In this document: in pieces, positions 56,164-64,000 of the stretch | Numbering within the stretch: position 1 is the first letter of the stretch | How the letters are laid out: every line of letters starts with the position of its first letter | Origin: Acidimicrobiales bacterium | GTDB taxonomy: Bacteria; Actinomycetota; Acidimicrobiia; Acidimicrobiales; Aldehydirespiratoraceae | Length of the DNA: 64,000 nucleotides | Direction of reading: 5' to 3' | NCBI GenBank assembly: GCA_029263175.1 | Contig: JAJCXZ010000111.1 | Location: 19,463 to 83,462 of the forward strand | Position numbers and translations under genes: made by a program | The notes under the pieces: generated by a model | The model's database searches: none | The model's input: the letters and a program-made list of their open reading frames with translations, nothing else | What the model was told of the DNA's origin: nothing

Positions 56164-56813
56164 GCCCGGCCTCACCACGCGTCGTGATCGTTGACGATCA
56201 CCGGATGTTCCGCACCGGCGTTCGGGCCGAAATCGGCGACCATGTCACTGTCGTCGGCGAAGCCGAGGACATTGCTGAAGCGGTCGCCGTGATCGACCAG
56301 TGGTCGCCCGACGTCGTACTTCTCGACGTTCACCTGCCGTCGGGTACGGGCCGTGAGGTCATCGAGGCGGTCCAAGCCGGCTCCACCGACACCAAGTTCC
56401 TCGCCGTCTCGGTTTCCGATGCTGCCGAGGATGTCATCGATGTCGTGCGGGCGGGTGCACGGGGCTACGTGACCAAGTCGATCTCCGGGCCTGAGTTACT
56501 CGACGCGATTCTGCGGGTGCACGACGGCGACGCAGTTTTCTCTCCGCGTTTGGCCGGGTTCGTGCTCGACGCGTTCTCTGGCGGAGCCACGGCTGCCCCG
56601 GCGGCCACGGCGGATGATCTGGACCAGCTCACCCCGCGAGAACGAGAAGTCCTCCGCCATCTGGCGCGCGGTTACGCCTACAAGGAGATCGCCCGCCAAC
56701 TGGACATCTCGATCAAGACGGTCGAAACCCACGCATCAGCCGTGCTCCGCAAGCTCCAACTCTCCAACCGCAACGAACTCAGTCGCTGGGCTGCCGCCCG
56801 CCGCATCTGGTGA
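56160..56813 (+). CDS. NarL/LuxR-family response regulator
   Basis: A 217-aa regulator. Receiver with VVIVDDHRMFRTGVRAEI, phospho-Asp in VVLLDVHLPSG and Lys in GYVTKSISG. HTH: LTPREREVLRHLARGYAYKE then KTVETHASAVLRKLQ. Coupled to the kinase by ATGA and presumed to act at the tandem operator 54919-54955. A GTTGCAGC/GCTGCAAC hairpin follows its stop. Confidence 0.94.
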   Translation: MSPASPRVVIVDDHRMFRTGVRAEIGDHVTVVGEAEDIAEAVAVIDQWSPDVVLLDVHLPSGTGREVIEAVQAGSTDTKFLAVSVSDAAEDVIDVVRAGARGYVTKSISGPELLDAILRVHDGDAVFSPRLAGFVLDAFSGGATAAPAATADDLDQLTPREREVLRHLARGYAYKEIARQLDISIKTVETHASAVLRKLQLSNRNELSRWAAARRIW

Positions 56814-56814
56814 A

Positions 56815-56852
56815 GTTGCAGCACACCTCGGAGCACGCGCTGCAACTCGGCT
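56815..56852 (+). terminator. Hairpin after response regulator
   Basis: Arms GTTGCAGC (starting 2 bases after the TGA) and GCTGCAAC, 8 bp perfect, with a 16-base loop. There is no T-run after it, so as a terminator it would be weak or Rho-dependent. It also coincides with the broken end of a gamma-class carbonic-anhydrase-like fragment on the other strand. Confidence 0.35.
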
Positions 56853-56975
56853 CGTATCACCACATTGGGCCAGACCGAGCTGCCCTCACCGGTCGACAAC
56901 TTGCCATAGAGCTGGGCTGACGGGTGGACGTAGACCGACGGATCGATTCCTGCATCCCGAGCTGGTAGGTATTCG
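56850..56975 (-). pseudogene. Fragment of left-handed beta-helix (gamma carbonic anhydrase-like) gene
   Basis: The minus strand encodes GIDPSVYVHPSAQLYGKL followed by STGEGSSVWPNVVIRAE, matching the first hexapeptide-repeat coils of gamma carbonic anhydrase/LbH proteins (PSAxxxGxxxxGxxSSVWxxVVIRA). About 40 codons remain; the metal-binding His region and the rest are absent and the frame runs into the response regulator on the opposite strand. A decayed remnant, lying exactly in the 160-base gap. Confidence 0.5.
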
Positions 56976-56977
56976 GG

Positions 56978-57838
56978 GTGCCAACTGTCCGGTCCATCAC
57001 CGAGGACGAGATCCAGTCGTATCGCGAACAAGGTGTCGCGAAGTTGTCAGGGCTGGTTGATCTCGGGCTTGTCGAACGAATGCGTGATGCCCTTGATGAG
57101 AATGTCGCGAACCCTGGGCGCTGGGTGACAGATGCCGGGTTCCGATCGCAGCGCTGCTTTGGACTCGATGATCCAGTGCTGCGGGGCTACCTCCTTGATC
57201 CCGCGCTCGGCGAGAACGCGGCACGGGCGATGGGATCACCGACAGCGAACTTCTTCTTCGACCACATGTTTCTCTTCGAGCCGAACACGCCGGTCGACGA
57301 GCACTACTGGCATCAGGACCTGCCGTTCTGGCCGGTTGAAGGCGAGCACGTCGTCTCGATTTGGTTGAGCTTGTACGACTGCACGCCGGAATCAGCGGCC
57401 CTCAAGTTCATCCCGGGGTCGCACCACGAGCGAAGGTTCTATCCACCGGTGGGATTCGACGGAACCCCGATGGTGGGCGACTTGGGCCCGCGGGCCGCGC
57501 TGGCGATCGACGTCCGCGATCAGTTCTTCGACGACCAGGCTCCTGCTTTTCACGAAGATCCCGAGCTGTACGGCGTCACCGAGTTCAGCTACAAGGCCGG
57601 TGATGCAGTGATCTTCAACACGCGGACCGTGCACTCGTCGGGCGGCAACAAGTCACCGGATCAACGGCGGCTCGCCTACTCGGCCCGTTTCATCGGCGAT
57701 GATGCTCGCATGATGCTGCGCCAGGGGGTGTTTCAAGACCCCGCACTGTTGCCGGATGCCGACGAGCCGTTCGAGGTCGGCGCACCCATGCGTAGCCGGC
57801 GATGGCCGAGGGTCTACCCCATCGCCAGTGGTGCGTGA
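56978..57838 (+). CDS. Phytanoyl-CoA dioxygenase (PhyH)-family protein
   Basis: A 286-aa Fe(II)/2-oxoglutarate oxygenase. Iron ligands: H-x-D in DEHYWHQDLPFWP and the distal His in TRTVHSSGGN, with Arg in DQRRLAYSARF binding 2-oxoglutarate. PGSHHERRFY is also typical. GTG start, with TAGGTA 6 bases upstream. The 3' end overlaps the convergent monooxygenase gene by 25 bases. Members hydroxylate varied small molecules; substrate unknown. Confidence 0.87.
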   Translation: MPTVRSITEDEIQSYREQGVAKLSGLVDLGLVERMRDALDENVANPGRWVTDAGFRSQRCFGLDDPVLRGYLLDPALGENAARAMGSPTANFFFDHMFLFEPNTPVDEHYWHQDLPFWPVEGEHVVSIWLSLYDCTPESAALKFIPGSHHERRFYPPVGFDGTPMVGDLGPRAALAIDVRDQFFDDQAPAFHEDPELYGVTEFSYKAGDAVIFNTRTVHSSGGNKSPDQRRLAYSARFIGDDARMMLRQGVFQDPALLPDADEPFEVGAPMRSRRWPRVYPIASGA

Positions 57839-58872
57839 TCCAGCTGGGGCAGCACATAGCGAGCGAACAGTTCGGCTTCCTCACGATGGGGGTAGCCCGA
57901 CAGGATGAAGGCTTCGATGCCGAGGTCCTCGTAGCGCCGGAGTTTGGCGGCTACCTGGTCGGGGTCACCCACGATGGCTGCACCGCAGCCACTACGGGCC
58001 CTGCCGATACCGGTCCAGAGGAATGGCTCGACAAAGCCATCGTCGCTCAGCTCACGCAGCTCTGCCTGGCGGCGAACGCCTTCTGACGCCGAATCGAGGG
58101 AGCGCTCGCGAATGGCGCGGCCTTCTTCGTCGTCGAGGTGGCTGACGAGACGAGCGGCGGCGTCACGGGCCTCGGCTTCCGTCTCGCGAACGATGACATG
58201 GCTGCGGTAGCCGAACTTCAGGTCGCGGCCGTGGTTGAAAGCTCGCTGTTTCATGTCGGCGATGATCGCCTTGACCGCGTCCTCGGTGTCCGGCCACATC
58301 AAGAAGACATCGGAGCCCTTGGCCGCGCACTCGCGAGCCGGGTCGCTGAGGCCACCGAAGTAGAAGGGCGGAGCCTTCCCCGAGACGGTGCGAGCGTTGG
58401 GCGGGTCGAGCTGGAGTTGAATGAACTCGCCCTGGAAGTCGACCGACTCACCGTTGAGGAGCTGGCGCAGCACTTGCATGGTCTCGAGTGTGCGCGTGTA
58501 GCGGGGCACCGACTCGAGCTGCTCGCCGGGAATGTCGCTCGAGATGATGTTGATCTTGAGCCGGCCGTTGAGCATCTGGTCGAGGGTGGCCAGCTGGCGG
58601 GCGAGCTGGGGGACCCACATCTCGCCGCAGCGCACGGCCACGAGCAATTGGATCTGCTTGATCAGCGGCGCCATGCCGCCGGCGAAGGCGATGGTGTCGA
58701 TGCCGAGCTGATAGCCGGACGGCAACAGAATGTTGTCGAATCCGAGACGGTCGGCGGTCTGCACTATGTCGCTGCAGTGCGGGAACGAACTCTTGCGTTC
58801 GGGCTCCGGGACCCCGAGATATTCGTAGTCGTCATCGCACAAGGCGGAAAACCAAGAGATTTCGCTACTCAT
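57814..58872 (-). CDS. Luciferase-like (LLM) FMNH2-dependent monooxygenase, SsuD-type
   Basis: A 352-aa bacterial-luciferase-fold enzyme of the alkanesulfonate monooxygenase type. Signatures: ADRLGFDNILLPSGYQLGID, MAPLIKQIQLLVAVRCGEMW, ARQLATLDQMLNGRLKINII and PPFYFGGLSDPARECAAKGSDV. It uses reduced FMN and O2 to cleave C-S bonds or similar. No NADPH:FMN reductase or sulfonate transporter is adjacent; a TauD-type gene lies at 29.5 kb. No clear ribosome site. Confidence 0.9.
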   Translation of the reverse strand: MSSEISWFSALCDDDYEYLGVPEPERKSSFPHCSDIVQTADRLGFDNILLPSGYQLGIDTIAFAGGMAPLIKQIQLLVAVRCGEMWVPQLARQLATLDQMLNGRLKINIISSDIPGEQLESVPRYTRTLETMQVLRQLLNGESVDFQGEFIQLQLDPPNARTVSGKAPPFYFGGLSDPARECAAKGSDVFLMWPDTEDAVKAIIADMKQRAFNHGRDLKFGYRSHVIVRETEAEARDAAARLVSHLDDEEGRAIRERSLDSASEGVRRQAELRELSDDGFVEPFLWTGIGRARSGCGAAIVGDPDQVAAKLRRYEDLGIEAFILSGYPHREEAELFARYVLPQLDHAPLAMG

Positions 58873-58885
58873 TGTGGATCCAGTT

Positions 58886-59785
58886 TCATGGCAGGGGAAC
58901 TCCTTCTGAGGCTTCGATGATGTCGTAGCAATCGTTGCGATCCAGGTTCACCGTGAGAGCGGCGCCGGCAGCGGCGATGCGTACGGGACTCTGCGTGCCG
59001 ACGATGGCGATCGGACGCGACGGATGGGCGAGCACGAAAGCGGTGGCGAGTGTGGCCCGATCGACACCCTCTCGCTCCGCCAACCGGTCGAGTACTGCCA
59101 ACAGATCGGGCGCCATGTCTTCGCCGGAGACGAGTCGACCGCCCGCGAGCGGGCTCCAGGCCATGACGGCGGCGCCGGTCTGCATACAGAGATCGAGCGT
59201 GCCGTCGCGCATTGGTGCGAGGTGGTGAGCCGAGTACTCGACCTGGCTGCCGGCAATCGGGAACGGCAGGTGCGCGGCAAGCGCTGCGTGTTGGGCCGGT
59301 GTGTGATTCGACACGCCAACCTCGACGATCTTGCCCTCGTCCTTCAGCGCCGAGAGCGTGGCCGCTACCTCCGCGGGATGCGTGTACATGTCCGGCCGGT
59401 GGATTTGGTACACATCGATCGTGTCGACCTGAAGCCGCTCGAGTGAGGCTTCGCATGCGGCTCGCAGGTACTCGGCGCTGGAGTCGTAGGGGAGAGGGGG
59501 CATGATTCCGCCCTTGCTCGCCAGCACCATGCGTGACCGGAGACTCGGGTCGGCGGCCAGCACTTGGCCGAGAAGTTGCTCGGCATCGCCGAAGCCGTCG
59601 CCGCCCCAGTCGAATCCATAGACGTCGGCAGTGTCGACCAGGGTCAGCCCAGCATCGAGCGCCGTGTTGAGAACGGTGGCAGCCTCCTCGGCGGTGTGCC
59701 CCACGAACCGCCAGCAACCGAAGGCAAGCGCGGGAACGGTGAAGCTGCCGAGTCGACGATCTGAAGGGTCGATCAGTGAGGCCAT
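58886..59785 (-). CDS. Aldo/keto reductase
   Basis: A 299-aa (beta/alpha)8 NADPH oxidoreductase. Catalytic Asp-Tyr in LVDTADVYGFDWGG, Lys in VLASKGGIMP, His in VDTIDVYQIHRPDMYTHP, and a C-terminal NADPH-binding segment (PIAIVGTQSPVRIAAAG). TAGCTT lies 6 bases before ATG. A LacI-type operator sits just upstream, overlapping its promoter, so it is probably induced with the sugar cluster. It precedes the monooxygenase by 13 bases. Confidence 0.92.
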   Translation of the reverse strand: MASLIDPSDRRLGSFTVPALAFGCWRFVGHTAEEAATVLNTALDAGLTLVDTADVYGFDWGGDGFGDAEQLLGQVLAADPSLRSRMVLASKGGIMPPLPYDSSAEYLRAACEASLERLQVDTIDVYQIHRPDMYTHPAEVAATLSALKDEGKIVEVGVSNHTPAQHAALAAHLPFPIAGSQVEYSAHHLAPMRDGTLDLCMQTGAAVMAWSPLAGGRLVSGEDMAPDLLAVLDRLAEREGVDRATLATAFVLAHPSRPIAIVGTQSPVRIAAAGAALTVNLDRNDCYDIIEASEGVPLP

Positions 59786-59805
59786 GTTGGCAAGCTACAA
59801 GGGAA

Positions 59806-59819
59806 TGAAAACGCTTGCA
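59806..59819. promoter_or_regulatory. LacI-family operator (perfect TGNAANCGNTTNCA)
   Basis: TGAAAACGCTTGCA is an exact match to the LacI/GalR-family consensus, including the central CG. It lies in the divergent gap, in the -21 to -34 zone of the aldo/keto reductase start and about 22-35 bases upstream of the TACGAT -10 (59841-59846) of the Gfo/Idh gene, so one bound repressor could block both. The regulator gene is not in the window. Confidence 0.7.
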
Positions 59820-59869
59820 GGACTGGTCCGATGTCGCCGTTACGATTCCCTCATCACGAGGGGGCCCGC

Positions 59870-60949
59870 ATGACTGACACACTTCGCTACGGCCTGATCG
59901 GCTCCGGCATGATGGGCATCGAGCACATCGAGAACATCAACGCGCTCGACGGGGCCGAAGTCGTTGCGTTCTCTGACCCCGATCCGGGATCTCGGGAAAC
60001 CGCAGCGGCCGCCGCCCCTCGCGGCGCGGTCTCTCATGTCGGCCACGAGTCGCTGCTGGCAGATCCGGATCTTGACGTCGTGATCCTCGCCAGCCCCAAC
60101 CACACCCACATCGACGTGCTGCGCGACGTGCTGACCCAGCGTCCTGATCTCCATCTGCTGATCGAGAAGCCGCTCTGCACCACCGTGGCCGACTGCCAAG
60201 AGGTACTGGAGTTGGCCGAAGGTCGGTCAGGGCTGATCTGGATGGGGCTCGAGTATCGCTACATGCAGCCGGTGGCGCGGCTCATCGAGGAGGTGCGCGC
60301 CGGCGCTGTCGGGAAGCCACGGATGCTGTCGATCCGCGAGCACCGGTTCCCCTTCCTGGCGAAGGTCGGGGACTGGAACCGGTTCAGCCGCAACACTGGC
60401 GGCACCCTGGTCGAGAAGTGCTGTCACTTCTTCGATCTCATGGTGATGATCCTCGACGCCAAACCGGTGCGCGTCATGGCGTCAGGTGCTCAAGACGTCA
60501 ACCACCTCGACGAGCGCTATGACGGCGAGACCCCCGACATTCTTGACAACGCGTTTGTCATCGTGGATTTCGACGGAGGGCAGCGAGCGATGCTCGACCT
60601 CTGCATGTTCGCTGACGCCACCACGAACCAAGAAGAGATCAGCGTGGCCGGTGAACTCGGCAAGGTCGAAGCGCTGATCCCGCAGGATGTGTTGCGGATC
60701 GGTCGCCGCGGCGAGCACTGGATCGGTGCGGTCGAGGAACGTAACGTCACCCCTGATCCCGACGCCTACGCGGGCCTCCACCATGGATCGAGCTTCATCG
60801 AGCACCGCCACTTCGCGGAGTGCATTCGAAACGGCTCGTCGCCCGAGGTCGGGTTGGCCGACGGGTTGCTGAGCGTGGCGGTCGGCGCTGCCGCGCATCT
60901 GAGCATCGACGAGGGTCGTGTCGTCGACATGGCCGAGGTACTCGGCTAG
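59870..60949 (+). CDS. Gfo/Idh/MocA-family oxidoreductase
   Basis: A 359-aa NAD(P)-dependent sugar/inositol-type oxidoreductase. N-terminal Rossmann fold LIGSGMMGIEHIENI, EKP motif in LLIEKPLCTTVAD, and C-terminal domain FSRNTGGTLVEKCCHFFDLM (Lys and His region). TACGAT is 23 bases before the ATG, and GAGGGGG may be the ribosome site, so it is not leaderless. It ends 4 bases inside the convergent alpha-glucosidase. Likely substrates are sugars imported by the adjacent ABC system. Confidence 0.92.
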   Translation: MTDTLRYGLIGSGMMGIEHIENINALDGAEVVAFSDPDPGSRETAAAAAPRGAVSHVGHESLLADPDLDVVILASPNHTHIDVLRDVLTQRPDLHLLIEKPLCTTVADCQEVLELAEGRSGLIWMGLEYRYMQPVARLIEEVRAGAVGKPRMLSIREHRFPFLAKVGDWNRFSRNTGGTLVEKCCHFFDLMVMILDAKPVRVMASGAQDVNHLDERYDGETPDILDNAFVIVDFDGGQRAMLDLCMFADATTNQEEISVAGELGKVEALIPQDVLRIGRRGEHWIGAVEERNVTPDPDAYAGLHHGSSFIEHRHFAECIRNGSSPEVGLADGLLSVAVGAAAHLSIDEGRVVDMAEVLG

Positions 60950-62553
60950 CGAATGTAGAGATGCGTGGTCTCGGCGCCGACTCGCGCCGTGCCCGACGCC
61001 GGCTGAATGGCTGAGCCCCCGCAGCTCGAGAATCCGAGGATCCAGTCGCCGTCCGGGAGGTCGACGGTGGCCGCTTCGGACCCGAGATTGGAGACCGCGA
61101 ACGAGTTCGGTCGCTCGATCGCAAGCGCTTCGCCACCGATGGCCACTGTTGCGGCCTCGCCGCTCCATAGCTGGGGCGAGCCATGGCGAAACGCCACGAG
61201 GTCGCGGTAGCGGTGGATCAACGCCTCGGGATCAGCGAGCTGGCCGGCCACGGTCTCCGCCCCGGTCCGAGGTTCGCTCCGCAGCCAGGGTGTGCCGGTC
61301 GAGAACCCGTTGTTGGCCGACCCGTCCCACGGCATCGGCGTGCGACAACCGTCGCGGCCTTCGTCGGCCCATTCAGGATGGCGGGCAGCGAGCGGATCTG
61401 AGATGGATGACGGGTCGACAATGCCGTCGGAGAGGCCCAGGGCCTCGCCTTGGTAGAGGAACGGCATCCCGCCGAGTGCCATGAAGAGCGTGGTCAGGCT
61501 GAACGATCGTTTCTGAGCGCGGGCAGTGTCGACGCCGTCGTTGACGAACCGGGTGACGGCTCGCGGTCGATCGTGACAACTCAGCGCCCAGGAGACGCCT
61601 GTTGTCGTGATGGTCTGCATCGAGGTGATGGCCTCGACCCAATCGGACGGCACCCACTCGGCCCAGGTGCTGCGGAGGAAGAACAGCTGGTGCAACGCAT
61701 CGCCATTGGTGACGTAACGCGACGCCCGCTCCACCCGATCGGCCCCGATCTCGCCGATCAGGACGGCGTCGTACTCGGCGGCGACCGTATTCCAGCGGCG
61801 GAAGATGTGGACGTTGTCGTCCTGGTCGAGATCGTGGAGATGGTCGTAGGAATCGAAGATCGCCCGCGGGCTCATGGACTCGTCGATGGGTCGGATCTGC
61901 GGGTTGTCCCGCAGCTCGGGGTCCTTCACGCAGCCATGGGCGACATCGATGCGGAACCCGCTGGCGCCCCGCTCGAACCAGAAGCGAAGGATCGACTCGA
62001 ACTCGTCGGCCACCGCGGGGTTGCGCCAGTTGAGGTCGGGCTGCTCGGGGAGGAAGAGGTGGCAGTAGTACTGGCCCGACTCAGGCTCAAAGGTCCACGC
62101 CGGGCCTCCGAAGTGGCTCACCCAGTTGTTGGGTGGCCCGCCGTCGGGGCCGGGGTCACGCCAGATGTAGTAATCGCGGAAGGGCCCGGTCGGGTCGGCT
62201 ACGGCTGCCTCGAACCATGCATGCTCATTGCTGGTGTGGTTGGGAACGGTGTCGACGATGATTCGGATGTCGCGGCGGGTGGCCTCGGCGACGAGGTCGT
62301 CGAAGTCGGCGAGCGTGCCGTGCTGCGGGTCGACGTCGACATAGTTGGAGACGTCGTAGCCGTGGTCGTGGCCGGGCGATGGATTGAACGGATTGATCCA
62401 CACGGCGTCGACACCGAGCCACTCGAGATGATCGAGGTGATCGTGGATGCCGCGAAGATCGCCGACGCCCGAGCCGGTGGTGTCAGCGAAGGATCGGATG
62501 TAAGCCTGGTAGCCGACTGCGCCGGTCCACCAGGGTTGAGCGCTGTCTGTCAT
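60946..62553 (-). CDS. Alpha-glucosidase (GH13, oligo-1,6/maltase type)
   Basis: A 535-aa GH13 enzyme. Conserved regions: GVDAVWINPFNPSPGHDHGY, IIVDTVPNHTSNEHAWF, nucleophile Asp in SGFRIDVAHG, acid/base Glu in AVLIGEIGADRV, transition-state Asp in SWALSCHDRPRAV. No signal peptide, so it acts on imported alpha-glucosides. ATGA overlap with the upstream permease shows one operon with the sugar ABC transporter. It resembles actinobacterial AglA. The stop meets Gfo/Idh. Confidence 0.95.
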   Translation of the reverse strand: MTDSAQPWWTGAVGYQAYIRSFADTTGSGVGDLRGIHDHLDHLEWLGVDAVWINPFNPSPGHDHGYDVSNYVDVDPQHGTLADFDDLVAEATRRDIRIIVDTVPNHTSNEHAWFEAAVADPTGPFRDYYIWRDPGPDGGPPNNWVSHFGGPAWTFEPESGQYYCHLFLPEQPDLNWRNPAVADEFESILRFWFERGASGFRIDVAHGCVKDPELRDNPQIRPIDESMSPRAIFDSYDHLHDLDQDDNVHIFRRWNTVAAEYDAVLIGEIGADRVERASRYVTNGDALHQLFFLRSTWAEWVPSDWVEAITSMQTITTTGVSWALSCHDRPRAVTRFVNDGVDTARAQKRSFSLTTLFMALGGMPFLYQGEALGLSDGIVDPSSISDPLAARHPEWADEGRDGCRTPMPWDGSANNGFSTGTPWLRSEPRTGAETVAGQLADPEALIHRYRDLVAFRHGSPQLWSGEAATVAIGGEALAIERPNSFAVSNLGSEAATVDLPDGDWILGFSSCGGSAIQPASGTARVGAETTHLYIR

Positions 62554-63509
62554 CCCTTGACGGAACCCGCAAGTAGGCCACGAACGAAGTAGCGCTGAAG
62601 GCTGAAGAACACGACGAGTGGGACGAATGCTTGTACGAATGCGCCGGCGGGAAGCAGGTGTTCGTTGCGGCCGAAATCGCCGGCCAGGTTGGCGATTCGA
62701 ACTGTCGTAGGCAGATCGATCGGGTTGCCGCCGCTCAACATGGTGACAGCGATGAGGAAGTCATTCCACGTCCAGAGGAACTGGAAGATGGCGAACGCGG
62801 CGAGGGCCGGCACCGACAGGGGAAGCACAATGCGCCAGAAGATCGTGAAGTGGTTGGCGCCGTCGAGGCGGGCCGACTCGAAGATTTCCTTTGGTAGCTC
62901 GGTGATGTAGTTGTGCAAAAGGAAGATCGAGAACGGCATGGCGAACCCGGTGTGGGTCAGCCAAACGGCGATCGAACCCCGTGTGTTCAAGTCGAGATCG
63001 GGGATCAGCGTCAGTGTGCGACCCGTGAACGGGATACTCAGGTGGGCGCCGCCGACGTAGGTCGTCAGCAACGGGATCAGGGCGACCTGGAGTGGAATCG
63101 CCAAGAGCGAGATCGTGCCGATGAACAGCCATTCGCGGCCTTTGAAGTCGATCCAGGCGAACCCGTAGGCGGCGAACGTGGCGAACGCGATGGGGATTAT
63201 CGTGGCTGGGATGGCGATGGCGAACGAGCTGATCAGCGAGTCGAACAGACTGTCGACCCCGCTGCGCGACAACACCGTGTCGTAGTTCTCGAACGTGAGC
63301 TCGCCCGGACTACCGGCCACTTCCCAGAAGCCACCATTACGTTGATCGCTGCGCGCACGGAACGAGTTCACGACCAGGCTGAAGCTGGGCAGGGTCCAAA
63401 TCGCGACGAGAATCCAGAGCGCCCAGCTGGGGACGGATGACAGCTTGGCGTAGATTCGGGCACCAAGTCCTGGCGTTGGCCCTGAGCCGTCGGTGGCGAT
63501 TGCAGCCAT
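62550..63509 (-). CDS. Sugar ABC transporter permease (MalG/AglG-like)
   Basis: A 319-aa permease with six helices. The EAA loop is EIFESARLDGANHFTIFWRIVLP (conserved EAA-x3-G position), which contacts the ATPase. An N-terminal cytoplasmic segment and the typical MalG end QRYFVRGLLAGSVKG are present. ATG overlaps the preceding permease stop (TGATG). Carries alpha-glucosides, judged from the alpha-glucosidase next door. Confidence 0.95.
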   Translation of the reverse strand: MAAIATDGSGPTPGLGARIYAKLSSVPSWALWILVAIWTLPSFSLVVNSFRARSDQRNGGFWEVAGSPGELTFENYDTVLSRSGVDSLFDSLISSFAIAIPATIIPIAFATFAAYGFAWIDFKGREWLFIGTISLLAIPLQVALIPLLTTYVGGAHLSIPFTGRTLTLIPDLDLNTRGSIAVWLTHTGFAMPFSIFLLHNYITELPKEIFESARLDGANHFTIFWRIVLPLSVPALAAFAIFQFLWTWNDFLIAVTMLSGGNPIDLPTTVRIANLAGDFGRNEHLLPAGAFVQAFVPLVVFFSLQRYFVRGLLAGSVKG

Positions 63510-64000
63510 CAGACCGTCCTCTCCTTCTGCATGCGTCGGACATTGAGGAACATCACCGGGAGCACCGAGATCAAGATGAATACGGCGATGGCCGAGCCGA
63601 GGCCCCGGTCGAAGAAGCTGAACGACTCTGTGAACATGTCATTGGCCAGCACGTTGGTACCGAAGTTGCCGCCCGTGGTGACCTTGACGATGTCGAACAC
63701 TTTGGTGACGAGCACGATGAGTGTCGTGACCACGACACCAATGGTCGGCAGAATCTGCGGCAGCGTGACGTTGAAAAAAGTCTGCGATTCGGTGGCGCCG
63801 TCGACCTTTGCCGCCTCGATGAACTCCGTGGGCACAGCCTTGATGGCGGCAGCCAGGATCACCATGGCGAAACCGGTCTGAATCCAGATCAACACGATCA
63901 TGAGGAACATGTTGTTGAACGGCGGGTTCTGGAGGAACAGCACGGTGTCGGCTACAACTTCGCCATCGGGCCCGAACTTGAACCCGCCGAGGCTCCGGTT
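63509..64000 (-). CDS. Sugar ABC transporter permease (MalF/AglF-like), 5' end beyond window
   Basis: C-terminal 163 codons of the partner permease. The EAA loop EFIEAAKVDGATESQTFFNVTLP is intact, followed by three helices and the C-terminus VRRMQKERTV. The frame is open at the window edge (minus strand), so start and first helices lie beyond 64000, where the binding protein and probably the LacI-type regulator should be found. Confidence 0.93.
   Translation of the reverse strand, partial: NRSLGGFKFGPDGEVVADTVLFLQNPPFNNMFLMIVLIWIQTGFAMVILAAAIKAVPTEFIEAAKVDGATESQTFFNVTLPQILPTIGVVVTTLIVLVTKVFDIVKVTTGGNFGTNVLANDMFTESFSFFDRGLGSAIAVFILISVLPVMFLNVRRMQKERTV

Noticed and set aside
1..64000. tRNA genes, CRISPR arrays, complete insertion sequences, prophage genes
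   Set aside because: No T-loop/anticodon-arm patterns, no regularly spaced repeats and no intact transposase or phage genes were seen by eye; a tRNAscan or Infernal run would be decisive.

Overview
The window is high-GC DNA from a member of the Actinomycetota, most probably the class Acidimicrobiia (Ilumatobacter-like; this placement is inference). Actinobacterial markers are a WhiB regulator with an AT-hook, a mycothiol ligase gene (mshC) beside cysS, a mycothiol-dependent isomerase-type protein, DUF3499/DUF4031/DUF4032 proteins, and many genes that seem to be transcribed without a leader. Roughly two dozen start codons have a TANNNT -10 hexamer 6-8 bases upstream and no Shine-Dalgarno sequence. 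The window has no rRNA, tRNA, CRISPR array or intact insertion sequence. Most of it is ordinary chromosome, densely packed, with many ATGA or 1-11 base overlaps.

Layout. 0-5 kb: end of serS, a methyltransferase, a crcB pair, pdxH, a lipoprotein, a polyglutamate hydrolase-like gene and a ccdA-tlpA thiol/haem-maturation pair. 5.1-6.3 kb: a regulatory block with a structured region ahead of tlpA, then whiB with a putative leader peptide, an intrinsic terminator and a WhiB7-like promoter. 6.3-16 kb: GNAT, thioesterase, orn/dut (divergent), sulfatase, DUF4032 kinase-like protein, M20 peptidase and lysC (with an internal beta-subunit start). 16-26 kb: a Cys-rich repeat lipoprotein, a glycosyltransferase, membrane proteins, a GH3 glucosidase and msrA. 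26-34 kb: SDR, a molybdopterin oxidoreductase, a TauD-type dioxygenase, an apparent selenoprotein (in-frame UGA plus a SECIS-like hairpin), a DUF3152 metalloprotease-like lipoprotein, thiolase and a subtilisin-inhibitor-like lipoprotein. 34-49 kb: GGDEF, metallo-hydrolase, a REP/RAYT remnant, cyclophilin, 3-hydroxyacyl-CoA dehydrogenase, MFS exporter, HAD, DUF3499, DUF983, M50 protease, PQQ-repeat protein, beta-lactamase-like hydrolase, cysS and mshC. 49-57 kb: an OmpR-type two-component system, an ApbE/ferric-reductase-like redox cluster with two unknown small exported proteins, and a divergent PspC/LiaF-like plus PspC-kinase/LuxR-regulator envelope-stress module with a clear tandem palindromic operator. 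57-64 kb: PhyH dioxygenase, luciferase-like monooxygenase, aldo/keto reductase, then a sugar-use cluster (Gfo/Idh/MocA oxidoreductase, GH13 alpha-glucosidase, two ABC permeases) with a perfect LacI-type operator.

The strongest candidates for new biology are: (1) the 281-codon GrdB/PrdB-like gene that reads through UGA at 30747-30749, with a hairpin at the canonical bacterial SECIS position; (2) the whiB leader, where an AT-rich box, -35, -10, leader ORF and terminator reproduce the mycobacterial whiB7 layout outside that group; (3) a possible attenuator of competing hairpins ahead of tlpA-ccdA; (4) two families of dispersed palindromes, one beside a decayed REP-associated transposase; and (5) a recurrent bidirectional promoter core (ACCGTAGAG) giving two divergent leaderless genes about 23 bases apart.
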